Source: Clostridia bacterium
Lineage (GTDB): Bacteria; Bacillota; Clostridia; Oscillospirales; Acutalibacteraceae
Length of the DNA stretch: 16,881 bases
Assembly: GCA_017454565.1 (NCBI GenBank)
Contig: JAFTCS010000040.1
Location: 1 to 16,881 of the forward strand
Direction: 5' to 3'
In this document: positions 1 through 7,374 of the stretch, piece after piece
Layout of the letters: the number at the start of each line of letters is the position of its first letter
Position numbering within the stretch: the first letter of the stretch is position 1
Notes under the pieces: model-generated
Seen by the model: the letters and a program-made list of their open reading frames with translations, nothing else
Database searches by the model: none
What the model was told of the DNA's origin: nothing
Made by a program: the position numbers and the translations under genes

Positions 1-1631
1 GGGATATACTCCTTGGGGATAGCGCCGCCGACAACAGCGTTGATAAACTCGTAGCCCTTGTCGGGGTTAGGCTCAAGCTTGATCTTGACATGACCATACT
101 GGCCCTTACCGCCGGACTGTCTTGCATACTTCTCGTCAACATCTGCATTTCTGCGGATAGTCTCCTTGTATGCAACCTGAGGCTTACCTATATTTGCCTC
201 TACCTTGAACTCACGGAGAAGTCTGTCTACGATGATTTCAAGGTGAAGCTCGCCCATACCGGCGATGATGGTCTGTCCGGTCTCTTCATCCGTATATGCC
301 TTGAAGGTCGGGTCCTCTTCAGCAAGCTTTGCAAGAGCAATACCCATCTTTTCCTGGCCGGCCTTTGTCTTAGGCTCGATAGCAACACGGATAACAGGAT
401 CCGGGAATTCCATTGATTCAAGGATAACAGGATGTCCCTCTGTACAGAGAGTGTCGCCTGTTGTTGTATTTTTCAGACCTACAGCTGCAGCGATATCGCC
501 TGCATAAACAGTCTCGATATCCTGTCTGTGGTTTGCATGCATCTGAAGTATACGTCCGATACGCTCGGAGTTGTCCTTGGTAGAGTTATATACAGTAGAA
601 CCTGCGTTAAGGGTACCTGCATATACACGGAAGAAGCAGAGCTTACCAACATAGGGGTCGGTAGCGATCTTGAATGCAAGAGCTGCAAAAGGCTCTGAAT
701 CTGAGGAAGGAACCTCTACCTCTTCTTCTGTCTCAGGGTTGATGCCCTTGATAGCGGGAACGTCTGTAGGAGCGGGCATATAGTCTACGATAGCATCAAG
801 AAGCTTCTGAACGCCCTTGTTGCGGTACGATGTTCCGCACACTACCGGTACCATTGTGTTGTCAATGGTAGACTTGCGGATAACTCTCTTGATCTCTTCC
901 TTGGTGGGCTCTTCACCCTCAAAGAACTTCTCCATAAGCTCGTCATCCTGCTCGCATACATGCTCGATAAGCTCGTCATGGTACTTCTTGGCAAGCTCTT
1001 TCATCTCCTCAGGGATCTCCTCGACCTTCATGTCCTTGCCCAGATCATCATAATAGATGTCTGCGTTCATTTCAACGAGGTCTACGATGCCCTTGAAGGT
1101 ATCCTCTGAACCGATCGGGAGCTGGATCGGCACAGCATTGCACTTCAGACGGTCTTTCATCATCTGTACAACGTTATAGAAGTCGGCGCCCATAATATCC
1201 ATCTTGTTGACGTATACCATACGCGGCACCTTATATTTATCAGCCTGTCTCCAGACTGTTTCGGACTGAGGCTCAACACCGCCCTTAGCACAGAGAACCG
1301 TCACGGAACCGTCAAGTACACGGAGTGAACGCTCGACCTCAACCGTAAAGTCAACGTGACCGGGGGTGTCAATGATATTTATCCTGTGGCTGCCCTTGGT
1401 ACCGTCGCTTCCTGCCCAGAAACAAGTTGTGGCAGCAGATGTGATCGTAATACCTCTTTCCTTCTCCTGAGCCATCCAGTCCATGGTGGAAGCACCCTCG
1501 TGGGTCTCACCGATCTTGTGGTTGACGCCGGTGTAGAAAAGAATACGTTCTGTTGTAGTTGTTTTACCGGCATCAATGTGAGCCATGATACCGATATTTC
1601 GTGTCATTTCAAGTGATACTTGCCTTCCCAT
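1..1631 (-). CDS. fusA: Elongation factor G (partial, C-terminus beyond window)
   Basis: GTPase that drives ribosome translocation, and ribosome recycling with RRF, in the cytoplasm. The reading frame begins at an ATG preceded by AAGGAGG and runs off the left edge, so about 543 of the usual ~690 residues are seen. Visible are the P-loop region (AHIDAGKTTTTERIL, about residues 18-32), the G3 motif DTPGHVDF, the G4 motif NKMD, and after the GTPase domain the domain II segment and the start of the domain III/IV region (MGELHLEI, then GGKGQYGHV). The frame is intact throughout. It is the third gene of the str operon after rpsL and rpsG, 60 bases downstream of rpsG, and is expected to be cotranscribed with them. 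The fusA2/tetracycline-resistance paralogue is a less likely alternative because the str-operon position and motifs fit housekeeping EF-G. Confidence 0.97.
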   Translation of the reverse strand, partial: MGRQVSLEMTRNIGIMAHIDAGKTTTTERILFYTGVNHKIGETHEGASTMDWMAQEKERGITITSAATTCFWAGSDGTKGSHRINIIDTPGHVDFTVEVERSLRVLDGSVTVLCAKGGVEPQSETVWRQADKYKVPRMVYVNKMDIMGADFYNVVQMMKDRLKCNAVPIQLPIGSEDTFKGIVDLVEMNADIYYDDLGKDMKVEEIPEEMKELAKKYHDELIEHVCEQDDELMEKFFEGEEPTKEEIKRVIRKSTIDNTMVPVVCGTSYRNKGVQKLLDAIVDYMPAPTDVPAIKGINPETEEEVEVPSSDSEPFAALAFKIATDPYVGKLCFFRVYAGTLNAGSTVYNSTKDNSERIGRILQMHANHRQDIETVYAGDIAAAVGLKNTTTGDTLCTEGHPVILESMEFPDPVIRVAIEPKTKAGQEKMGIALAKLAEEDPTFKAYTDEETGQTIIAGMGELHLEIIVDRLLREFKVEANIGKPQVAYKETIRRNADVDEKYARQSGGKGQYGHVKIKLEPNPDKGYEFINAVVGGAIPKEYI

Positions 1632-1691
1632 TTTAATCCTCCTTGATATTTGTGCCCTCAGGCACACGCTGTAGGGGCAATTTCGCCTCTA

Positions 1692-2162
1692 TTACCATCT
1701 GTAGTGAGCAAATGCCTTATTTGCCTCTGCCATTCTATGTGTTTCCTCGCACTTCTTGGCAGCACCACCGATGCCGTTTACAGCATCAAGAATTTCTCCG
1801 GCAAGTCTTTCCTTCATGGTCTTTTCGGATCTGAGTCTTGAATATCTTGAGATCCAACGAAGTCCGAGTGTCTGTCTTCTCTCAGGTCCTACCTCCATAG
1901 GAACCTGGTAGGTAGCACCGCCCACACGGCGGGCCTTTACCTCAAGAGAGGGCATAACCTTTTCCATAGCCTGCTCAAAAACCTCGAGCGGCTCTTTTCC
2001 TGTCTTTGTGTTCACGATCTCGAAAGCACCGTAAACGATCTTCTGAGCGACGCCCTTCTTGCCATCATACATGATGTTGTTGATGAGACGGGTCACCAGC
2101 TTTGAATTATAAACCGGATCGGGCAAAACGTCACGTTTTGCAACATTACCTCTTCTTGGCAT
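1692..2162 (-). CDS. rpsG: 30S ribosomal protein S7
   Basis: Primary 16S rRNA-binding protein that nucleates assembly of the small-subunit head and lies near the E site. The product begins MPRRGNVAKR, is 156 residues long (the family norm), and contains the conserved blocks LVTRLINNIMYDGKKGVAQKI, VKARRVGGATYQVPMEV and the C-terminal EETHRMAEANKAFAHYRW. I chose the ATG at 2162 because an in-frame GTG at 2180 would translate the ribosome site itself (GAAGGAGGGAAG lies between the two). It lies between rpsL and fusA in the str operon. The 157-base gap from rpsL contains a strong hairpin that could be a processing or S7-autoregulation site, as S7 regulates the str operon in E. coli; here that is inference only. 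Confidence 0.97.
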   Translation of the reverse strand: MPRRGNVAKRDVLPDPVYNSKLVTRLINNIMYDGKKGVAQKIVYGAFEIVNTKTGKEPLEVFEQAMEKVMPSLEVKARRVGGATYQVPMEVGPERRQTLGLRWISRYSRLRSEKTMKERLAGEILDAVNGIGGAAKKCEETHRMAEANKAFAHYRW

Positions 2163-2227
2163 TATACTTCCCTCCTTCACATTAGTGATTTCATAGGTAC
2201 TCGAAAGACTTCTTCTTCCGCATTGCC

Positions 2228-2267
2228 ATACAGAGAGGCATATATATGTAAAAATACATCTCTGTAT
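2228..2267 (-). other. Hairpin in the rpsL-rpsG spacer
   Basis: A perfect 9-bp stem (ATACAGAGA at 2228-2236 with TCTCTGTAT at 2259-2267) encloses a 22-base loop that can itself form ATGTA/TACAT. There is no T-tract on the minus strand after the stem, so it does not look like a terminator. It lies between the rpsL stop and the rpsG ribosome site, where mRNA processing or S7-mediated feedback could act. Its function is inferred. Confidence 0.5.
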
Positions 2268-2319
2268 TGCGTTATCTTTAAAAGAGCCTTAAGAATTATT
2301 TTCCGGGATAAGTGCCGGA

Positions 2320-2742
2320 TCACTTCTTGCCTGCCTTCGGACGCTTTGCACCGTACTTGGAACGAGCCTGCATACGCTTTGCAACACCCTGTGCGTCCAG
2401 TGTACCACGGATGATGTGATAACGAACACCAGGAAGGTCCTTAACACGGCCGCCTCTGATCAGAACAACGCTGTGCTCCTGAAGGTTGTGGCCTACACCG
2501 GGGATATATGATGTTACCTCGATGCCGTTTGAAAGTCTTACTCTGGCGATCTTTCTGATAGCCGAGTTAGGCTTTTTAGGTGTAGCTGTCTTTACGGCAG
2601 TACAAACGCCTCTCTTCTGGGGTGAGTTCTGGTCGATAGCTCTGCGCTTCTTGCTGTTCCAGCCCTTGAGAAGTGCGGGAGCCTTGGCTTTCTTTTCGGA
2701 AACCTCTCTGCCCTTGCGAACTAACTGGTTAAACGTTGGCAA
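2320..2742 (-). CDS. rpsL: 30S ribosomal protein S12 (apparent TTG start)
   Basis: Decoding-centre protein of the 30S subunit. The 140-residue product begins MPTFNQLVRKGR and shows the universal PQKRGVCT, TPKKPNSA, YIPGVGHNLQEHS and RGGRVKDLPGVRYH blocks, ending in a basic KYGAKRPKAGKK tail. The Lys in TPKKPNSA that is mutated in streptomycin resistance is wild type. The start that yields MPTFNQL is a TTG at 2742, with GGAGG nine bases upstream. An ATG five bases upstream of it (2747) is in another frame and reads only eight codons before a stop. It is the first gene of the str operon, driven by the promoter at 2913-2942. Confidence 0.96.
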   Translation of the reverse strand: MPTFNQLVRKGREVSEKKAKAPALLKGWNSKKRRAIDQNSPQKRGVCTAVKTATPKKPNSAIRKIARVRLSNGIEVTSYIPGVGHNLQEHSVVLIRGGRVKDLPGVRYHIIRGTLDAQGVAKRMQARSKYGAKRPKAGKK

Positions 2743-2912
2743 TTCATTGCACCTCCTTGCTCAGAAAATAATATGTTCAGCGGACACATGCATTATGCGC
2801 CGATAAACAGCGTTTTATTCAATTTCACTGTAAAATTCAACCTCTTCAAAGCATTTATATTGAACCTACACAGCGAAATTTTCTCCCGTAAGCTATTCGC
2901 TCACAAGAATTT

Positions 2913-2942
2913 ATTGTAACACAGATAACTGCATTTTGTCAA
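2913..2942 (-). promoter_or_regulatory. Sigma-A promoter of the str operon
   Basis: On the minus strand TTGACA (2942-2937) and TACAAT (2918-2913) are separated by 18 bases: a perfect -35 and a 5/6 -10. The predicted transcript has a leader of about 165 bases before rpsL. The leader holds no clear known riboswitch or ORF. The rest of 2743-3018 shows nothing else I can name. Confidence 0.75.
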
Positions 2943-2975
2943 GTTTTTTTATCCCTGCCGGCAAAATTAATTCCG

Positions 2976-3050
2976 TCCGGGACAGCCGCAGTGATACGCT
3001 TTTACATCGAAAAAAGGTTCATTCCCCATCACTTTCTTCCGGGACAGCCG
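2976..3050. repeat. 13-bp direct repeat TCCGGGACAGCCG
   Basis: The same 13-mer occurs at 2976-2988 in the spacer and at 3038-3050 inside the 3' end of the small membrane-protein gene. It could be a trace of a small tandem duplication that altered the end of the gene. Its significance is unclear. Confidence 0.5.
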
Positions 3051-3387
3051 AGATATTTTTTGACGTACATTCCAGCGTGATGTCATGCGCCGGCATAGTA
3101 AAGTGTATGACATAGCCCTTTTCGTCATCGTATTCCGGATTGATTTTCTCGCCGTCAAGGGAGAAGTAGTAAACAGTATCGGTCGCCGCAGGTCCGTAGT
3201 AAAGAGTGACCTTCTGCCCGACCCTGTATTTTTCCTTTGCGTTTGTATATTGCTGTTTTCCGCCGCTGTAATCCGCCCTGAAGCGTCTGCCGTCCGTACG
3301 CATATAGTTTCTGAACACAAAAATAAACGCGACCGCCGCTCCGACTATAAGCAAGCCGCCGGCTATAAACAAAGTGATATTATCCAT
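3019..3387 (-). CDS. Small membrane-anchored protein with an extracellular repeat-like domain
   Basis: A 122-residue protein of unknown function. I place the start at the ATG at 3387 (MDNITLF), because AAGGAAAGG sits eight bases upstream; the in-frame GTG at 3396 would overlap that site. Residues about 5-26 form one strongly hydrophobic segment followed by RNYMR, giving an N-terminal anchor, probably with the rest outside. The outer part (about residues 55-110) contains GQKVTLYYGP, YYFSLDGEKI and FTMPAHDITLECTS, a pattern like the beta-rich F-MPxHD-V/I-TL repeats of secreted Clostridia proteins (InlB B-repeat/Big-like). The tail is acidic (VPEESDGE). It has its own promoter (3497-3524) between the str operon and araC. 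No terminator is visible after it, so transcripts may run into the str operon. Confidence 0.75.
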   Translation of the reverse strand: MDNITLFIAGGLLIVGAAVAFIFVFRNYMRTDGRRFRADYSGGKQQYTNAKEKYRVGQKVTLYYGPAATDTVYYFSLDGEKINPEYDDEKGYVIHFTMPAHDITLECTSKNISAVPEESDGE

Positions 3388-3440
3388 ATTACACACCTTT
3401 CCTTATTTCTGAGGGTGAGACTCAAGAAGCCCTTGTGGGG

Positions 3441-3461
3441 TGTCGGGGCAAAGCCCTGACA
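3441..3461. repeat. GC-rich hairpin in the leader of the membrane-protein gene
   Basis: TGTCGGGGC (3441-3449), AAA, GCCCTGACA (3453-3461) form a 9-bp stem with one G-T pair and a triloop. No T-run follows on either strand. It lies in the roughly 100-base leader between the promoter at 3497-3524 and the start at 3387. The neighbouring TCTCACCCTC segment (minus strand, about 3411-3420) also occurs near 7719, which suggests a dispersed intergenic repeat family. Confidence 0.5.
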
Positions 3462-3496
3462 TATCTACCGTTCAAAGTGATAATAGTATCAGTATC

Positions 3497-3524
3497 ATTA
3501 TAGCATGTCTCTGTCATTTTGCAA
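3497..3524 (-). promoter_or_regulatory. Promoter of the small membrane-protein gene
   Basis: Minus strand: TTGCAA (3524-3519), 16 bases, TATAAT (3502-3497) with an extended TGC immediately before the -10. The -35 matches 4/6. It begins right where the araC terminator ends. Confidence 0.6.
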
Positions 3525-3525
3525 C

Positions 3526-3557
3526 AAAAATAACAGACCCGACAAAATGCCGAGTCT
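3526..3557 (-). terminator. Rho-independent terminator of the araC-family gene
   Basis: Read on the minus strand, AGACTCGGC and GTCGGGTCT form a 9-bp stem (two G-U pairs) around a 5-base loop, followed by GTTATTTTTG. It lies 77 bases after the regulator's stop codon. Confidence 0.75.
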
Positions 3558-3633
3558 GCTGTGGTCTGGTTTTCTTTCCGATCCTGAACGTCAAACGGTG
3601 CGGGCGGTGAAGCCCGGCCTATGCGGAAAAATT

Positions 3634-4524
3634 TTACCTGTTAGAGACACTATACCTATATTCCTTGGGTGTCATGTGGAACTTCTTCTTGAATATCCTG
3701 TTGAAGTAAGACAGGTTGGTGATCCCGATGCTTGCGGCCACCTCGGTAATCTGTACGCGGGTGGTCAGCAGAAGGTTTGACGCTATGTTAAGACGATAGT
3801 CATTTATGTATTCAATGCAGGTCATACCCATGTATTTTTTGAAGAAACGCATGAAGTAGTGCTTACTCAGATTGACGGTTTCGGCAAGCTCATCTATGGT
3901 GATGTTGTTCATGTAGTTTTCATTGATGTAGTCTATGATGGCCTTTATATTCTTGGTGGTAACGTCCTTGATACCCATGTCGCCCGCATCACAAACAAAA
4001 ACATCCTTGAAAAGCACATAGAACAGACCGTAGACCTCTGCCTTGAGCTTTATCTCAAAGCAGTCGCTTTTTTCGTGATAGACCGAGATCATATTCTTTA
4101 CCCTGCTGCAGACATCCTCATAGTGAGGGTCCTCGGCAGTAATGACAACAGGAGATATAAAGCCGTTCTCAACAAACGGAACGAAATATTTTATTGAGCA
4201 GGCATCCGTACTGTTGCCGGTGAGAAGATTCATGTTGAATATCACGCTGCGGAATACCGTCCTGCTGTTCTCAAATTGTCTGAAAGAGTGAAGAACAGAA
4301 GGATTGATGAGAACTATATCGCCCTTCTTCACATGATACTCTTCGAAATCAACACATTCAATAAATTCGCCTTCCTCTACATAGACTATCTCCATTTCAT
4401 CGTGCCAATGCATAGGAAAGGTAGTATAGTAATCCGGCATGACCGTCTTACTTATGACATAAGGTAACAGAAAATCCCCCTTCTGCCCTGTCTCCTTAAG
4501 ACTCATTAGTTCATCGTGCTGCAT
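3634..4524 (-). CDS. AraC-family transcriptional regulator with cupin sensor domain
   Basis: A 296-residue cytoplasmic DNA-binding regulator. The N-terminal half is a cupin-like ligand domain (HWHDEMEIVYVEEGEF at about 39-54, then KKGDIVLINPSVLHSF), typical of AraC-type sugar or metabolite sensors. The C-terminal ~105 residues carry two helix-turn-helix motifs: NITIDELAETVNLSKHYFMRFFKK and the signature ITEVAASIGITNLSYFNRIFKKKF followed by TPKEYR. The start ATG has AAGGAG eight bases upstream. The gene is monocistronic, with a perfect consensus promoter and its own terminator. It diverges from nfnAB across 611 bases. Many AraC regulators control a divergent neighbour, but the ligand and target here cannot be read from sequence, and a carbohydrate gene elsewhere is equally possible. 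Confidence 0.9.
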   Translation of the reverse strand: MQHDELMSLKETGQKGDFLLPYVISKTVMPDYYTTFPMHWHDEMEIVYVEEGEFIECVDFEEYHVKKGDIVLINPSVLHSFRQFENSRTVFRSVIFNMNLLTGNSTDACSIKYFVPFVENGFISPVVITAEDPHYEDVCSRVKNMISVYHEKSDCFEIKLKAEVYGLFYVLFKDVFVCDAGDMGIKDVTTKNIKAIIDYINENYMNNITIDELAETVNLSKHYFMRFFKKYMGMTCIEYINDYRLNIASNLLLTTRVQITEVAASIGITNLSYFNRIFKKKFHMTPKEYRYSVSNR

Positions 4525-4729
4525 ATTTCCGACTCCTTAGCTTAAACTCCGGACTATGTATATTTTGCCGTCCGTTTTTTTCAAAATTAAAACAGTCAAA
4601 AAATCTGTAAGTCAAAAAGATCCTTTACCGTAAAGTTTGCCAATGTTATTTTTGGTAAAATTCGCCGCATTTTTGTATCATTATACCAATTTTTAGCATC
4701 TTCACCGCCCCTTTTTTGTCGTCATTTAT

Positions 4730-4758
4730 ATTATAATATCAATTCTTCGATTTGTCAA
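4730..4758 (-). promoter_or_regulatory. Consensus promoter of the araC-family gene
   Basis: Minus strand: TTGACA (4758-4753), exactly 17 bases, TATAAT (4735-4730), a perfect match to the sigma-A consensus. It predicts a leader of about 200 bases before the ATG at 4524. Confidence 0.8.
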
Positions 4759-5039
4759 ATGTTGATTACATAAATATAAAAAAATTAACAAATATCACAT
4801 AAATATACAAAGGAAATGATAATTGTTTCATTTTTTTCTTTTTTTGCCATTAAAATGCAGAATTGCCTGTTTGCCAATTTCCTGTTTAGTCCGCTGTAAT
4901 ACGGGATTTTATTGCAATGTCAATTTCTTTCAAACTCAAAAAAATGATTTATTTGAAATGCAGCGTATGTTTCCGGATGTGTATATTCTGCGGAAGCGCG
5001 GAGTCGTGAGGAAAGACAGAGAATTTCTTTTTTCATCAC

Positions 5040-5068
5040 TTGTATGAAACAGCATGATATGCTATAAT
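5040..5068 (+). promoter_or_regulatory. Extended -10 promoter of nfnAB
   Basis: TATAAT at 5063-5068 is preceded by TGC (extended -10). TTGTAT at 5040-5045, 17 bases upstream, is a weak -35 (3/6). Transcription should begin near 5075, just before the palindrome at 5083-5105. A GCTATA/TATAGC inverted repeat (5061-5066, 5076-5081) overlaps the -10. Confidence 0.65.
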
Positions 5069-5082
5069 AGAAAAGTATAGCA

Positions 5083-5105
5083 CATAAACGTCAAAAACGT
5101 TTATG
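5083..5105. promoter_or_regulatory. Perfect palindrome downstream of the nfn promoter
   Basis: CATAAACGT-N5-ACGTTTATG is a perfect 9-bp inverted repeat with a CAAAA centre, starting about 8 bases after the expected transcription start. It could be an operator blocking initiation or a 5' mRNA hairpin. It does not match the Rex (TTGTGA) or CcpA consensus. The binding protein is unknown; the divergent AraC regulator is a candidate by position only. Confidence 0.55.
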
Positions 5106-5135
5106 CACACTATCAACATGAAAGGACTGGATCTA

Positions 5136-5978
5136 ATGTACAGGATCGTAAAGAAAAGATCACTGAACCCTACGGTCTCCCTTATGGAGATCGAGGCGCC
5201 GCTTATCGCCAGAAAGGCGGAACCGGGTCAGTTTATTATTTTCCGCGCAAAAGAGGACAGCGAGCGTGTGCCGCTGACCGTTGCCGACTATGATCGAGAG
5301 AAGGGTACTGTAACCATTATATATCAGATAGTCGGAGGCTCTACAATGGAGCTTGATACGCTTAACGAGGGCGAGTGCCTGCATGATTTTGTGGGGCCGC
5401 TTGGCCGTCCCAGTGAGCTTGACGGACTTAAAAAGGTCGCTGTCATCGGCGGAGGCGTGGGCAGCGCCATAGCCTACCCCATTGCCAAGAAGCTTAAAGC
5501 AATGGGCTGCGAGGTTCACAGTATTGTAGGTTTCCGCAACAAAGACTTAGTGATACTTGAGGACGAGTTCAGGACGGTAAGCAGCGAACTGCACATTATG
5601 ACTGATGACGGCAGCTACGGCACCAAAGGTCTGGTGACAAACGCTCTGGAGCAGCTTATAAATGAAGGCAGCCAATACGACGAGGTCATCGCCATAGGTC
5701 CCCTGATTATGATGAAATTCGTATGCCTGCTTACTAAAAAGTACAATATTAAAACAATAGTAAGCATGAACCCCATTATGATAGACGGCACCGGCATGTG
5801 CGGCGGCTGCAGACTGACTGTAGGCGGAGAAACCAAATTTGCCTGCGTAGACGGCCCTGACTTCGACGGGCATCTTGTAGATTTTGACGAAGCCATGCAC
5901 AGGGGCACCATGTACAGGGAATTCGAGACCCACGCCCGTGAGACCGGATGCACTCTGATGAATAAGGAGGTGCAGTGA
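5136..5978 (+). CDS. nfnA: NfnA-type ferredoxin:NADP+ oxidoreductase small subunit (sulfide dehydrogenase-like FAD/NAD-binding protein)
   Basis: A 280-residue flavoprotein of the ferredoxin reductase/PyrK-like family. In characterised NfnAB, the small subunit carries FAD and a [2Fe-2S] cluster, binds NADH and exchanges electrons with the large subunit. I start at MYRIVKKRSLNPTV because homologues begin there and AAAGGA lies about nine bases upstream; an upstream in-frame ATG at 5103 lies inside the palindrome. Seen are an FAD-domain PGQFIIFR (30-37) and VPLTVAD, a Rossmann VAVIGGGVGSA (101-111), and the cluster motif MCGGCRLTVGG...FACVDGP, with C222, C225 and C237 and a nearby D217 (Nfn is known to use three Cys and one Asp). 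One base separates its stop from the nfnB start, so the two are translationally linked. Confidence 0.88.
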   Translation: MYRIVKKRSLNPTVSLMEIEAPLIARKAEPGQFIIFRAKEDSERVPLTVADYDREKGTVTIIYQIVGGSTMELDTLNEGECLHDFVGPLGRPSELDGLKKVAVIGGGVGSAIAYPIAKKLKAMGCEVHSIVGFRNKDLVILEDEFRTVSSELHIMTDDGSYGTKGLVTNALEQLINEGSQYDEVIAIGPLIMMKFVCLLTKKYNIKTIVSMNPIMIDGTGMCGGCRLTVGGETKFACVDGPDFDGHLVDFDEAMHRGTMYREFETHARETGCTLMNKEVQ

Positions 5979-5979
5979 G

Positions 5980-7374
5980 ATGGAAAGAAACATGAGCAAT
6001 AAAAAATGTCCCATGCCCGTACAGGACCCCATGGTGAGAAGAAGAAATTTTGAAGAGGTCGCACAGGGCTACACATACGATATGGCTGTAAGCGAAGCCA
6101 GACGCTGCCTTAACTGCAAAAACAAGCCATGCACTACGGCTTGTCCGGTGGCCATCAATATCCCGGCGTTTATCGAAAGGGTGGCAAACGAGGACATGGA
6201 GGGCGCATATCAGATAATTGCGCAGTCCAGCTCTCTTCCGGCAGTGTGCGGCAGAGTATGTCCGCAGGAAAGACAGTGCGAGAGCAAGTGCGTCAGAGGC
6301 ATAAAGGGCGAAAGCGTCGGCATCGGCAGACTGGAAAGATTCGTTGCCGACTACCACAGGGAACACTGCACCGAAAATCCTGCCCTGCCTGAGCAGAACG
6401 GCCATAAGGTCGCTGTCATCGGCGCAGGTCCCAGCGGTCTTGCCGCAGCAGGCGATCTTGCAAAAATGGGATATAAGATCACAGTATACGAAGCTCTGCA
6501 TTTAGCCGGCGGTGTGCTGGTGTACGGCATCCCGGAGTTCCGTCTGCCAAAGAATATCGTGCAGAAGGAAATCGACAACCTTAAATCCCTGGGAGTTGAC
6601 ATTGAAACAAACATGGTCATAGGCAAGGTGCTGACCATTGACGAGCTTTTCGATATGGGCAACGAAGCTGTATATATAGGCAGCGGCGCCGGTCTGCCAA
6701 GATTTATGAATATCCCGGGCGAGAGCCTGAAGGGTGTGTACTCGGCAAACGAATACCTTACAAGAATAAACCTGATGAAAGCCTACAAACCCGGCAGCAA
6801 GACCCCTATCAGGCACAGCAAAAGAGTGGCTGTTGCAGGCGGAGGCAACGTAGCTATGGATGCAGCCCGCTCTGCAATGCGTATGGGCGCCGAAGAGGTG
6901 TACATTGTGTACCGCCGCGGCATGGAGGAGCTTCCGGCCCGCAAGGAAGAGGTCGAGCATGCCATGGAGGAGGGCATAATCTTCAAGACGCTGTGCAATC
7001 CCGTGGAGATCATCGGTGACGAAAACGGTGAGGTATGCGCTGTAAGATGTGATGAGATGGAGCTTGGCGAACCCGATGCAAGCGGCAGAAGACGTCCCGT
7101 GGTAAAAGAGGGATGCCAGTTCACTCTTGAAGTGGACACCATGATAATCGCCATAGGCACAAGTCCGAACCCACTTATCCGTTCGACAACGCCCGGACTT
7201 GAAGCAAACAGCCGCGGATGTATAGTTACTGACGGCGAAGGCGGTCTGACCAGTCGTGAAGCCGTATATGCAGGCGGCGATGCGGTAACGGGCGCAGCAA
7301 CGGTCATCCTTGCAATGGGAGCCGGCAAAGCGGCCGCAAAAGCCATTGACGAGTACATCAGGAATAAAAACTGA
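5980..7374 (+). CDS. nfnB: NfnB-type NADPH-dependent ferredoxin oxidoreductase large subunit (glutamate synthase small-chain-like)
   Basis: A 464-residue iron-sulfur flavoprotein often annotated gltA/gltD. The N-terminal domain has two cysteine sets for [4Fe-4S] clusters: C43, C46, C51, C55 (CLNCKNKPCTTACP) and C90, C94, C100, C104 (CGRVCPQERQCESKC). It is followed by FAD-binding VAVIGAGPSGLAAAGDLA (144-161) and GGVLVYGIPEFRLPK, then NADP-binding VAVAGGGNVAMDAAR (283-297) and the C-terminal flavin loop (AVYAGGDAVTGAATVILAMGAGK). The start has AAGGAGG nine bases upstream. Being immediately after nfnA, with no gltB large subunit, argues for the bifurcating transhydrogenase NfnAB (reduced ferredoxin + NADH to 2 NADPH) rather than glutamate synthase. 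The pair would supply NADPH to an anaerobe. Confidence 0.88.
   Translation: MERNMSNKKCPMPVQDPMVRRRNFEEVAQGYTYDMAVSEARRCLNCKNKPCTTACPVAINIPAFIERVANEDMEGAYQIIAQSSSLPAVCGRVCPQERQCESKCVRGIKGESVGIGRLERFVADYHREHCTENPALPEQNGHKVAVIGAGPSGLAAAGDLAKMGYKITVYEALHLAGGVLVYGIPEFRLPKNIVQKEIDNLKSLGVDIETNMVIGKVLTIDELFDMGNEAVYIGSGAGLPRFMNIPGESLKGVYSANEYLTRINLMKAYKPGSKTPIRHSKRVAVAGGGNVAMDAARSAMRMGAEEVYIVYRRGMEELPARKEEVEHAMEEGIIFKTLCNPVEIIGDENGEVCAVRCDEMELGEPDASGRRRPVVKEGCQFTLEVDTMIIAIGTSPNPLIRSTTPGLEANSRGCIVTDGEGGLTSREAVYAGGDAVTGAATVILAMGAGKAAAKAIDEYIRNKN

Larger units (their letters stand above)
4525..5135. other. AT-rich divergent intergenic region, no gene
   Basis: This stretch between araC and nfnA holds the araC promoter (4730-4758), the nfn promoter (5060-5068) and a palindrome (5083-5105). 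It also holds a 13-base palindrome, CTTTAC-C-GTAAAG at 4623-4635, and a TTGGTA/TACCAA pair at 4652-4657 and 4684-4689 inside the araC leader. Between 4760 and 5040 I see only AT-rich sequence with T- and A-runs and no convincing ORF or RNA. Confidence 0.6.

Noticed and set aside
2967..3320. 117-codon minus-strand frame overlapping the small membrane protein
   Set aside because: It is another frame of the same stretch; the chosen frame has a ribosome site and a membrane segment.
4823..5047. 74-codon frame starting at TTG after AAAGGA upstream of nfnA
   Set aside because: The spacing looks usable, but the product is a Phe/Leu-rich run followed by unrelated residues with no recognisable domain, in AT-rich spacer DNA.
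5980..7374. Glutamate synthase small subunit (gltD) as the function of nfnB
   Set aside because: No glutamate synthase large-subunit gene is adjacent and an NfnA partner is fused in operon, so NfnB fits better; the name gltA seen in annotations is inherited.
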